Below, in pieces: positions 19,639 through 27,609 of a DNA stretch of 64,000 bases. Source of the stretch: JAEUIE01 sp046350055 (GTDB taxonomy: Bacteria > Planctomycetota > Planctomycetia > Gemmatales > HRBIN36). The DNA is taken from NCBI GenBank assembly GCA_046350055.1, contig JAXMBC010000001.1, positions 62,001-126,000 on the forward strand, given 5' to 3'. The position numbers were made by a program, and so were the translations under genes. The notes under the pieces were generated by a model. That model was not told the DNA's origin, did no database searches, and saw nothing but the letters and a program-made list of their open reading frames with translations. Each line of letters starts with the position of its first letter. Positions within the stretch are counted from its first letter, which is position 1.

Positions 19639-21167
19639 GAGCGGGGTGCACCCAGTAACGGAAGGTAGTGCTTTTCAATAATAACCGGCCAGGCATAGTG
19701 CTCCAGAAAGCGTTGCCTGCCTGCAGTCCCTAACCGGGTTCGTAACTCAGCGCTATCGAGCAGTAGCTCCAACTTGGCAGCCAGGTCATCGGGATTCCCC
19801 GGTTCAAAGAGTAGTCCCGTCGCTCCATCAGGAATGGTAAAGGGTAAACCTCCAAGGCGGCTGGCAACGACAGGGCGACCTGCTCCCATAGCTTCCACAG
19901 CTGTCCGCCCCAACGCTTCCTGTGCTACCGCTGGCACGGCGACAATGTCCGAACCACGCATGATCCTGGGTAATGAATCTTGAGTCTGCCAGCCCAGCGT
20001 GCGGGTGATGGAGTCGATTCGACCGATCGGGTCAGCCGTTACCAGCAACTCAAAATCCTGCCGCTTCTTGCTGAGCCGCTGGCAGGCCTCGTGCAACACA
20101 CCAAACCCCTTGATAGTCTCATCAATCAATCCCGCGAAGAGGATTTGTTTCATCGGTCGTTCACTTGCTGGTGCGGGATCGTCAGGCCAGATCTCGGGAA
20201 AGCGGGCGGGGTCCATCCCTGCGGTCACCGTACAAACCCGTGTTGAATAGGGAGCTACCATGGCTTCCGTCAGCGGATTCACCACGAGCACGGCATGAGC
20301 TTGCCGGAAGACTTTCTTGAGTCGCTCTTGATACTCCTGTGAATCAACTCCAGCCAGTTGTCGCTCATCACGATGGAGGGATCCAGATCGCTGCCCGTTT
20401 TGACGAACACACTCACGACATTGATCCGGAGTAGCCAATTGGTGCAATTGACATTGTCGGAGGCCTCCCTTTCCATCGGGTAGCAAGCGGATATTGTTGA
20501 GTGGGCAAAGGCACTCCAATGCCTGGAGTCGCAATATGTAGGGAAACTGCTCCACGGCTTCTGCTAAGACTGGTTTCATATTCCAGCTATCAGTCACGAT
20601 CACGTAATCGGGTTGAAACCTACAGACTGCGTCCCGATAGCGACACTGGATGTCGTGGAGATTCCAAGCTGACTCCTGGAAATTCAACTCATGACTTTTC
20701 ATGGGTGTTGATTGTTTGACTACTCCCAATTCCCATGGATCGTAGCGTGCGAAGAAGTGTTCTACTTCATAACCTGCCCGTTTCATAAAATCGCAGAGTT
20801 CAACCGTGTGAACAATACCTCCACCTGTCGATGGCCAGTTGAACAAGAAACTAAGCACAGCCACTCGCGTACGCTGCGACCTTTCGCCCCTGTTGGTGAT
20901 CCCAGGAAATCGTTCCTGGTGTTGATCTGCTTGCAGAATTTCTAGATTGATCCTGGCGGTACTATTATTCGGATCAAGTCTAATTGCTTGAATCAATGGG
21001 CTGAGATCGGGACGACCGGACAGAGCCTTCACTACCCCAAGGTGAGAATACCAACGGCTCTCGTCGACAGGAGTAACCGATTGTTTCAGTTGCTCCTCGA
21101 TCAGAACTTCAGCATAGGACAGTTGCCCAGATTTAAGGAGCGACCTAAGCCTATCAATTGGCTCCAT
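19635..21167 (-). CDS. GT4-family glycosyltransferase with N-terminal TPR-like part
   Basis: The 510-residue protein has a short helical TPR-like N-terminus (about 1-85, containing SYAEVLIEEQLKQS and AIRLDPNNSTARINLEIL). A GT-B domain follows from RVAVLSFLFNWPSTGGGIVH to the end. The C-terminal donor site reads ILFAGLIDETIKGFGVL, then QEALGRTAVEAMGAGRPVVA (the E-x7-E motif of GT4) and GLLFEPGNPDDLA. A Cys-rich insert (CLCPLNNIRL, CQLHQLATPDQCRECVR) is typical of GT4 proteins from surface-glycan clusters. The ATG at 21167 is chosen over GTG at 21179; neither has a strong ribosome binding site. Confidence 0.8.
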   Translation of the reverse strand: MEPIDRLRSLLKSGQLSYAEVLIEEQLKQSVTPVDESRWYSHLGVVKALSGRPDLSPLIQAIRLDPNNSTARINLEILQADQHQERFPGITNRGERSQRTRVAVLSFLFNWPSTGGGIVHTVELCDFMKRAGYEVEHFFARYDPWELGVVKQSTPMKSHELNFQESAWNLHDIQCRYRDAVCRFQPDYVIVTDSWNMKPVLAEAVEQFPYILRLQALECLCPLNNIRLLPDGKGGLRQCQLHQLATPDQCRECVRQNGQRSGSLHRDERQLAGVDSQEYQERLKKVFRQAHAVLVVNPLTEAMVAPYSTRVCTVTAGMDPARFPEIWPDDPAPASERPMKQILFAGLIDETIKGFGVLHEACQRLSKKRQDFELLVTADPIGRIDSITRTLGWQTQDSLPRIMRGSDIVAVPAVAQEALGRTAVEAMGAGRPVVASRLGGLPFTIPDGATGLLFEPGNPDDLAAKLELLLDSAELRTRLGTAGRQRFLEHYAWPVIIEKHYLPLLGAPRS

Positions 21168-21302
21168 GCGTATCACCACACTTTAAGTAATTCAGCTGAC
21201 CGTGGATTCGATTCATAGTATCATTAAGTCTCAAACTCCACTAACGTAAAAGGGAAGCTGTGAGCAATTCCGCTTCAGCCGATGCAGTCCGGGTATGACA
21301 CG

Positions 21303-21353
21303 CAGCGAGAACCGCGGTTATTCAACGGGCTTCTAAGAGCTCGTTGAATAACC
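21303..21353. repeat. Hairpin and repeat also seen at 11203-11236
   Basis: GGTTATTCAACG at 21316-21327 pairs with CGTTGAATAACC at 21342-21353 (perfect 12-bp stem, extended by wobble, short loop). The left arm plus preceding bases resembles 11203-11236. It may be an intrinsic terminator without a U-tract, or the remnant of an insertion-sequence end. It lies downstream of the partner gene of RHS locus 2, as the other copy does for locus 1. Confidence 0.6.
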
Positions 21354-21434
21354 CGGAAGTCAGCCAAACCATGCCTCAAAACGCCCTTGTTTTTGACGGT
21401 TCAGATGGCCGGAATAGGGTAAATCAACAGGCTC

Positions 21435-21866
21435 CTAACCTCCTTTTCTTATTTTGTTATTGGTTTCTATTTTTTTGTATAACATATCAATGTATGTGGC
21501 ATACGAATTGTACACTGGTTTATGTGGTTTTATATATATATTAATGTCTTCTCTTTTGACAATGTTTTGCATTTTATACTCATAATTTATAGCTACATAT
21601 TTCAGAGATTCCGCCAGTGCAATCCTGCCACTTGGGTCGTAAGATTCAATTAATTCTTTGGACGATGATGGTAAACTATCGTTAATGTTGACATACTCTT
21701 CGAGAGCAAATGCGACTACGATGATCGACTGCAGGTTTCTTTCGGCCTCTAATGAGACAGCAATTGAAGTCATTATCATATATAATACAACACCTCCAAG
21801 TACTATGGCTAGTATTGCATAAATCATTTTTCTGAGTATAGGCAGTCGAGGTGTTACTGTATACAT
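21435..21866 (-). CDS. Small single-pass membrane protein downstream of RHS locus 2
   Basis: The 143-residue product has a hydrophobic helix at about 13-33 (IYAILAIVLGGVVLYMIMTS), followed by an extracytoplasmic-looking domain of about 110 residues. A pilin-like reading (hydrophobic N-terminus, then GRIALAESLKYVAINYEY) is possible, but the cleavage motif is absent. The ATG at 21866 has AAAGG 7 bp upstream; a longer frame from 21932 would overlap the RHS stop. It is AT-rich and follows the RHS frame by 31 bp. Its role as an immunity or accessory partner is inferred from position only. Confidence 0.65.
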   Translation of the reverse strand: MYTVTPRLPILRKMIYAILAIVLGGVVLYMIMTSIAVSLEAERNLQSIIVVAFALEEYVNINDSLPSSSKELIESYDPSGRIALAESLKYVAINYEYKMQNIVKREDINIYIKPHKPVYNSYATYIDMLYKKIETNNKIRKGG

Positions 21867-21897
21867 CTGCTGGCCTTTACTCGTAGTTATCCGACTG

Positions 21898-23985
21898 CTA
21901 TTCCGGCACGCAAACTGCAGACAGCCATTCACCTATCAAACAACATCCCTTAAGAGTTAAGTCGCAATCTGTTTGACAATTCGCAAGAATCTCACGTTTA
22001 CCTCTCGTTGGCTGAGAATTAATGCAATCGTAAATATCTTTATACGTTACTTCACAACAGTTTTTCCCTGCTCCAGGGCCGAACTTCATTTTTCGGAATG
22101 GATCCTCTGGGCACGCATTCCTTAATCGCACAATTCGTTGATCAGGTCTTACAGGGAGATTGGCTCTGATTATTCCACCCCCTGCACCTACATGGATAAT
22201 TCTTATCTCGTTTCGCTCCTTGCATCCATACGGCCTTGCCCCAATATCAACATGTCCTCCGCAAATATTCGCCGTTACATCTTCAGGCTCCGTTCCTTGT
22301 GAATTATCCATTACTATATAATATTCTGCGAAGTCTCGACTACCTTTGGGCAAACACATTTGATATGCATGATAAGCCCTGGCAACGCATTCCTTTGCCT
22401 TATTAATGCAATCTTGTTTCTCGCTTGACCAATATGCTTTCTTCATACACTCTTCAAATGCCTCTCGACAGTTCGCAATATCATTATTGTATTTACTTTG
22501 ACATTGAGCTGGCCAAGCAACAAGCAGCGCATTAAGTCCTTGCAAGACTGTCAATAGTGAGTATTCCATCATTATATAAGATGAGTTTATTAATATATTA
22601 TTTGGCGTTCGCAATAACGACCTCCCTATTGCTGCATAATACCATACCATACCATGATTGTATATGCTATGTCGGCTGTCTTCCTGCATGCCTGATAACC
22701 CAGCATATCTGTACTCGCATTGCGTAGACCCACTGCTAGATACAATCGCGCCGTATGAAGTGTATACATTGGAATCCGTAGGAGCACCAGCACTATCCGT
22801 AATAACAGTGACTGAACCGGTTATATCAGCATGAAGGTAAGAACTTAAGCCTGCACGACGCTGGCCAAACACATTGCCAAGGATCAGTGATTCATATGAA
22901 TAATAGGCTTCAGTATTTCCGGTGTCATCCGCTTCGCCAAGGCACATCGTACCATCCCAGATGATACAGCATATCAATGCAGTCGACTCTTGTTTGGATA
23001 CTCTTAAGTTATCGGATTTGTACGTATATGTATTTCGATCCGTACTTGATCGCTTGACCTGCGATAATCGATTCTCGCCATCCCACACATAGGTTGTCCT
23101 CATCAGAACTGGTGATAGTTGCAGCAACTGGTTGCCATTGGCGTCATAACTGAACGAAGTCCGTCCCGTATTGTCCTGTAACCATTTAAGCTGATTCGTG
23201 ACGTCATAGATGTAGGTGGTTCTTGTGCCCGAAGCGATCATCAGCTTCCGATTTTGTGAGGCATCGTAAGTGTAAGCGGTATCATAGGCATTTGCCCCGC
23301 TCCGTCTTTCCCGGGTCAGTTGATATGTCGTGTCATAACTCCAGGTCACCCGATCTCCATTGCTCTCGATGACCTGCGTCTTGTTCATCGTGTTGTCGTA
23401 GGCGTAGTCATAACGCGAAACGTACGTCGAATCCGCCCTTACGTTCGCCAGAGTCGACAGCCGATCCGCCTCATCGTAACTATAACTGGCCCGTACCCGA
23501 TTGGCGAGTTTCTGCATTGTCCTTCGGCCAGCGACATCATATGCGAACGTGGTATTCTCCTGGAACGGATTGAGTAGCCTAGTGATCTGGCCCACACCGT
23601 CATACCAGTAGGTAAACCGCCCACCATCGGGCTCCCGCATTCTCACTCGCTGTCCCACTGCATCGTAGCCGTAGGTAATCCGCTTGGCGAAGCTATCCGA
23701 AGCCAACAACGTCCGGCCCACGGCATCGAAGCTGAAGGTATAGCGTCCCGTCCAGTCTTGCATCTTGGTGCGTTGTCCCACGGCGTCGTAGATCTGGGTG
23801 GCTCGGGTTTGATCCTGGTACTTCCAGCCGGTGGTCTTGCCTTCGGCATCGTAGAAGTACGTAGTTCGCAGGCCTCGGCCATCGATGCGAAGTGTCTGCT
23901 GGCCAGTGCTATCATACCCGTAAGTCGTGCGGCGGAGCAAGGCATCCATCACGTAAACTTGCCGCCCGTTGGCATCGTAGGCAAA
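21898..23985 (-). pseudogene. RHS/YD-repeat protein, locus 2, 3' half only (cut by RIT element)
   Basis: RHS homology starts exactly at the RIT boundary with FAYDANGRQVYVMDALLRRT and continues in one intact frame to a stop at 21898 (695 residues). The N-terminal two thirds are missing. By chance the frame stays open into the RIT terminus up to an ATG at 24075, giving a 725-residue chimeric frame. The unique tail (from about residue 495) is Cys-rich, with a helical stretch of regularly spaced Cys (CQSKYNNDIANCREAFEEC) and later CCEV and CQTDC motifs. The usual DPxGL core end is not recognisable (SLLRTPNNILIN instead). Confidence 0.85.
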
Positions 23986-23997
23986 TTTAGTGCAATC
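23986..23997 (+). repeat. Left terminal inverted repeat of RIT element
   Basis: TTTAGTGCAATC matches the complement of the right end (TTTAGTTCAATC) at 11 of 12 positions. It directly abuts the truncated RHS codon at 23985. Confidence 0.75.
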
Positions 23998-24217
23998 CGC
24001 GCGGCGGTTAAATAGAAGCGAACGGGACTTGAGTTTTGCCAGCACCATAAAGTTGGTCCTGAGTTCCCTCATCACGAGCGTGGTTCAGCTCGATCTCCGT
24101 TGCTTCAGAGCGTCACATCAATCATCCTGCATGGTAAAATCGCGGAGTGAACGTACCTTCTACGCACCATACCTTCTCAGCATGGTCTCTGCAAACCTAA
24201 TTCCGCATCAGCGCACT

Positions 24218-25195
24218 TTATCCTGCCTGCTGGCGACGCACTGGAGGGTAGTGCCAGGGCAACTTCACACCAGGTAAGAGTTGCTCCAAGTCAGCTGCCA
24301 GTCGTTTGATGGGATGCTTCTCCACTGCTTCTTTGAGGTCTTGAGCAGTAGTGTGGATATAGATCTGCGTGCTGCTCAGCTGCTGGTGCCCCAATAAGTT
24401 TTGAATGTGCACCACCCCCACACCTGCATTCGCCAGGTGCGTTGCACACGTGTGGCGAAGGCGATGTGGCGATACAACCTTTTCGATCTTCGCCACTACA
24501 GCCCATTTGCGAACACGCTCGTAGATCGCTCCACGAGTCATGGGCTTGCGTCGCAGGCTCAGGAAGAAGCAGTTCTTCGGATCGATCTCACCACGCACCT
24601 GGCGATATAGCTTCATCAGGGCCAAGGCCGAGGTATTCAGCGGCACACTGCGTTGATGACCTCCTTTACCCGTTACTCGGATGCGCTTGTTTTCCAGATC
24701 GACATCTTCTTCCTTGAGCGTAGCGCACTCCGTCGCGCGAATGCCGGTGGCATAGAACAGCCGAAGTATCGTGCGATCACGAATCATGAGCACACTGTCG
24801 CCCTTGGGAGCATTGAGTAACCGTACTACCTCGTCCTTCGAGAGAAAGATGGGTAGCTTCTGGGGTGCTGCTTTCACCCGGGGGAAGCCTTCCAGGGGAT
24901 TCTCCACAGGACGGATGAACTGTAATGCTTGCAGGCCACCATAAAAGCACCTCAAGATGGTTAGATGGCGGTTCACTGCCGAATTACCATTCTTCCGCTC
25001 CGTGCGGAGGTATCCTAAGTACTCCAGCAGGTCTCGGGCTGTCACCGCTGCAGGCACTTTGTTCTCCAGCTTTACTTCCACGTAGCTGATGAACTGCCGC
25101 AAGCTGTGCTCATACGAAGACAACGTCGATGACTGAAGACCTCTGGTGCTGCAATGCACTTCCAGGTAGAGCTTCAGACCATATTGCCACATCAT
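24218..25195 (-). CDS. RIT tyrosine recombinase, third gene
   Basis: The 325-residue protein is a phage-integrase-family recombinase, closest in layout to XerC/XerD: an N-terminal SAM-like core-binding domain (about 1-95) and a catalytic domain with TGIRATECATL (Arg), HRLRHTCATHLANAG (HxxR), LLGHQQLSST (second His) and IYIHT (nucleophilic Tyr). All catalytic residues are present. Its ATG overlaps the previous stop by 4 bp and has GGAGG upstream. It acts with the other two members of the trio on the element ends; the division of labour is not known to me. Confidence 0.9.
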   Translation of the reverse strand: MMWQYGLKLYLEVHCSTRGLQSSTLSSYEHSLRQFISYVEVKLENKVPAAVTARDLLEYLGYLRTERKNGNSAVNRHLTILRCFYGGLQALQFIRPVENPLEGFPRVKAAPQKLPIFLSKDEVVRLLNAPKGDSVLMIRDRTILRLFYATGIRATECATLKEEDVDLENKRIRVTGKGGHQRSVPLNTSALALMKLYRQVRGEIDPKNCFFLSLRRKPMTRGAIYERVRKWAVVAKIEKVVSPHRLRHTCATHLANAGVGVVHIQNLLGHQQLSSTQIYIHTTAQDLKEAVEKHPIKRLAADLEQLLPGVKLPWHYPPVRRQQAG

Positions 25196-26112
25196 TCGAC
25201 ACCTCCTTCATTCAGGTGCTCGACAATGGCTTCCTTGTCCTTCTCCAGCACATGCAGATAAACGCCTGTCTCCTGCGGGCTGCGGTGCCCCATTAAGGAT
25301 GAGATCACGGCCAGATCAACTCCGCGATCCATGAGATGGGTAGCAAACGAATGGCGTAACACTTTAGGCGTTACTCCCTCTTCCAGACCGGCTCGGCGGG
25401 CAGCGGCTTTGACCACATCTCCTAGTTCCTTCGTCGAGACCTGCTTCCCTTGAAGGGATCGTATCAGGAATCCGCGCTGTCCTCCTCGTTCGAGAAGGTA
25501 GGCCAGCAGTTCCGTGTACACAGCAGAGGGAATAGGGACGGTTCGCTGGCGATCTCCTTTGCCTCGTTGAATGAAGAGTTCCTGACGCTCTTGATCCACA
25601 TCCTGCAGACGCACGAATCGGAACTCCTTGGTTCTGATCCCACATCCATAGAACAACAGCACGATGATGCGTTCCCGTCGTTGTTCTGCAGTACTGGAGG
25701 GACATGCCTCAATGAGACGACGCGCTTCGTCTACCGTAAGCCAACGGGGCTTGGAAGGCTGCGTGGTATCTTGCAGACGAAAACCCTTCAGTACATTGCA
25801 CTCGCACCGGCCGGACCTAAAGCTGAACGTCAGAAACATGTTGAGATGGCTGATACACTTACCAATCGTTCGCGGCGACAGCCCGCGTCGACGGGAGGAC
25901 TCCAGCCACCCCAGATAAGTATGGAGCGACACTTGCCACAACCGCTCGCTGATCCCCTGATCGTGCAGCCACCAACTCACTCGGTTGAGCGTGCATCGCG
26001 CATCGCGGATGGTGATGGCTGCCTTCTTCTCCACATCCTGGTAATAGTTCAGGTAACTGTCGTACCAGGCATCCCAGGCGGGGGACAATTGCTTGCTGCG
26101 CTTCGTCTTCAT
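25192..26112 (-). CDS. RIT tyrosine recombinase, second gene
   Basis: A 306-residue tyrosine recombinase with the full catalytic set: YGCGIRTKEFRFVRL (Arg), KVLRHSFATHLMDRG (HxxR), LMGHRSPQET and GVYLHV (Tyr). The start at 26112 has AGGAGGTG about 7 bp upstream and overlaps the stop of the first gene (ATGA). The three genes are thus translationally coupled. A longer frame to 26139 has no ribosome binding site. Confidence 0.9.
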   Translation of the reverse strand: MKTKRSKQLSPAWDAWYDSYLNYYQDVEKKAAITIRDARCTLNRVSWWLHDQGISERLWQVSLHTYLGWLESSRRRGLSPRTIGKCISHLNMFLTFSFRSGRCECNVLKGFRLQDTTQPSKPRWLTVDEARRLIEACPSSTAEQRRERIIVLLFYGCGIRTKEFRFVRLQDVDQERQELFIQRGKGDRQRTVPIPSAVYTELLAYLLERGGQRGFLIRSLQGKQVSTKELGDVVKAAARRAGLEEGVTPKVLRHSFATHLMDRGVDLAVISSLMGHRSPQETGVYLHVLEKDKEAIVEHLNEGGVE

Positions 26113-27047
26113 GCTGCACCTCCTCGTTGTTGAAGCCAATCGTTGATCGGATGTCGTTCCACGGCGGCACGTCGCTGTGGATCGCTAAAATGTAGATAAC
26201 GGACTGTGGTGCTCACCGAGGCATGCCCCAGAATCCGCTGTACCTCAGAAAGGTTGACACCAGCTTCCAGCAAATCCGAAGCACAGGTGTGGCGGAATTG
26301 ATGCAACCTCAGCAGTTCCACCTTCATTCGCCTCGCAATTCGAGATACACCATTCCAAAGCGATGGCCCTGATGCTCGGTTACCCACCCTATTGATGAAC
26401 AGAGCAGTCTCGGTCACCTTACCCAATGCTTCCAATCGCTGGGCCCGTTCTGGCAAATAGGCTTCCATGCAACGGGCTATGACTTCTAACATCGGTAAAC
26501 TCAATTGCTTCCCCGTCTTCCTGGCATCCGCCCGAAGCAACCCTTCCTCGGTATGCCAGTCACTGACGTTTAAGCGTGCTACTTCACCTCGCCTGAGCCC
26601 CAGCCCATACAGCAGTGCCAGTACACTGAGCCACTGCTTCTGACCGTACGACGACTTCGTGGTGGCCGCTCCTTCCCATAGCTTGGTCATCACCTCTTGA
26701 CCAATCCGCTGCGGAGCTTTGGCATAAGGATTCACCTTCGGACCCCGCATCCACGCCAGGGGGTTCTTCTTCCAGTAGCCCTCCTTCACCAACCACGTGC
26801 CAAACCGACGGAGCGTCCCGATCACGTCACCCACCGTCCCCTTAGACAAACACACACAACGACCACGGAGATAACTCGCCAAAAGCTCTGTATCGATCTC
26901 TTCCAATTGCATGGTGGACCGTGTGCCCAGCAACCAGTTAGCCAACCGTTCCAGTTCTCGTCGCGTTGCCTTCCGTCGCTCCTCACACAAGCCTCGGGCC
27001 TGGCACGCCGCCAAATACCCGGTTGTCACCTCAAGCCACCGTCGCAT
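26109..27047 (-). CDS. RIT tyrosine recombinase, first gene
   Basis: A 312-residue tyrosine recombinase: N-terminal helical domain (MRRWLEVTTGYLAACQARGL onwards), catalytic Arg in YGLGLRRGEVARL, HQFRHTCASDLLEAG (HxxR), ILGHASVSTT and VRYLHFS (Tyr). The ATG at 27047 follows AGGAG by 7 bp. It is the promoter-proximal gene of the trio. The first 204 residues occur again, identically, at 1-613. Confidence 0.9.
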   Translation of the reverse strand: MRRWLEVTTGYLAACQARGLCEERRKATRRELERLANWLLGTRSTMQLEEIDTELLASYLRGRCVCLSKGTVGDVIGTLRRFGTWLVKEGYWKKNPLAWMRGPKVNPYAKAPQRIGQEVMTKLWEGAATTKSSYGQKQWLSVLALLYGLGLRRGEVARLNVSDWHTEEGLLRADARKTGKQLSLPMLEVIARCMEAYLPERAQRLEALGKVTETALFINRVGNRASGPSLWNGVSRIARRMKVELLRLHQFRHTCASDLLEAGVNLSEVQRILGHASVSTTVRYLHFSDPQRRAAVERHPINDWLQQRGGAA

Positions 27048-27169
27048 TGCTCTCTCCTGTGTCACATGAAAATGAACAAAGGCACCAACCCCTAGGTCAG
27101 TGCCTCCCGTGACTTTACCAAACAATACGACAACCAATACGACGCTATCTGATGACCTGAAACAGGCGA

Positions 27170-27181
27170 GATTGAACTAAA
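27170..27181 (-). repeat. Right terminal inverted repeat of RIT element
   Basis: GATTGAACTAAA is the complement of TTTAGTTCAATC. The same end occurs at 736-747, where the flanking sequence is unrelated, so the boundary is certain. Confidence 0.8.
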
Positions 27182-27213
27182 ATCTCAGTAGGTACCGAAC
27201 CCAGTAAACCCAA

Positions 27214-27609
27214 CTATTCTTCATATTCAACAGATGATACTACTTCCCCCTTCCAGCGTATAATAGTATGTCTATCGTCCATCTTGGCATTATCCTGACG
27301 AGATATCCTTTCATACACCCATTTCGTTTCGCTTCCACTTACGGGATCACCTAGAAGGTGCTTCACGTCTTGCTTTGACATACCAGACAACATATTTGTT
27401 AATTCACTTCTAACATAGACGATCTGAATGCCAATTTCTTCATGGCCATTACCAATTATCGGGCCTGTTGCAATCAAGCTTGGTGCCGTAGTGGTAAGTA
27501 TACAATATGGAACATAGATAGCTAAGGCAATACTAACAATAGCCGCCGCACTTACAATAATTGCAGTGCGATCGCATCGGTGATGTATTTTCATTGACCC
27601 GTTACACAT
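27214..27609 (-). CDS. Small membrane-anchored protein downstream of RHS locus 3, BamE/SmpA-like segment
   Basis: The 131-residue product has a hydrophobic segment at about 16-38 (TAIIVSAAAIVSIALAIYVP). Its C-terminal half reads GMSKQDVKHLLGDPVSGSET then WVYE, which resembles the repeat of BamE/OmlA-type small outer-membrane proteins; this similarity is by eye. Its ATG overlaps the RHS stop by 8 bp, with GGAGG 12 bp upstream, so the two genes are co-translated. It is the candidate partner of RHS locus 3. Confidence 0.68.
   Translation of the reverse strand: MCNGSMKIHHRCDRTAIIVSAAAIVSIALAIYVPYCILTTTAPSLIATGPIIGNGHEEIGIQIVYVRSELTNMLSGMSKQDVKHLLGDPVSGSETKWVYERISRQDNAKMDDRHTIIRWKGEVVSSVEYEE

Larger units (their letters stand above)
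23986..27181 (-). mobile_element. Complete RIT element (recombinases in trio)
   Basis: Three overlapping tyrosine recombinase genes on one strand are the signature of RIT elements. The ends are fixed by two facts: RHS homology stops at 23985, and the second copy at the window start stops at the equivalent of 27181. The 12-bp termini TTTAGTGCAATC (23986) and GATTGAACTAAA (27170-27181) are inverted repeats with one mismatch. The right flank is intergenic DNA behind RHS locus 3, not the missing half of RHS locus 2, so this is not a simple insertion; recombination has followed. Confidence 0.88.
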
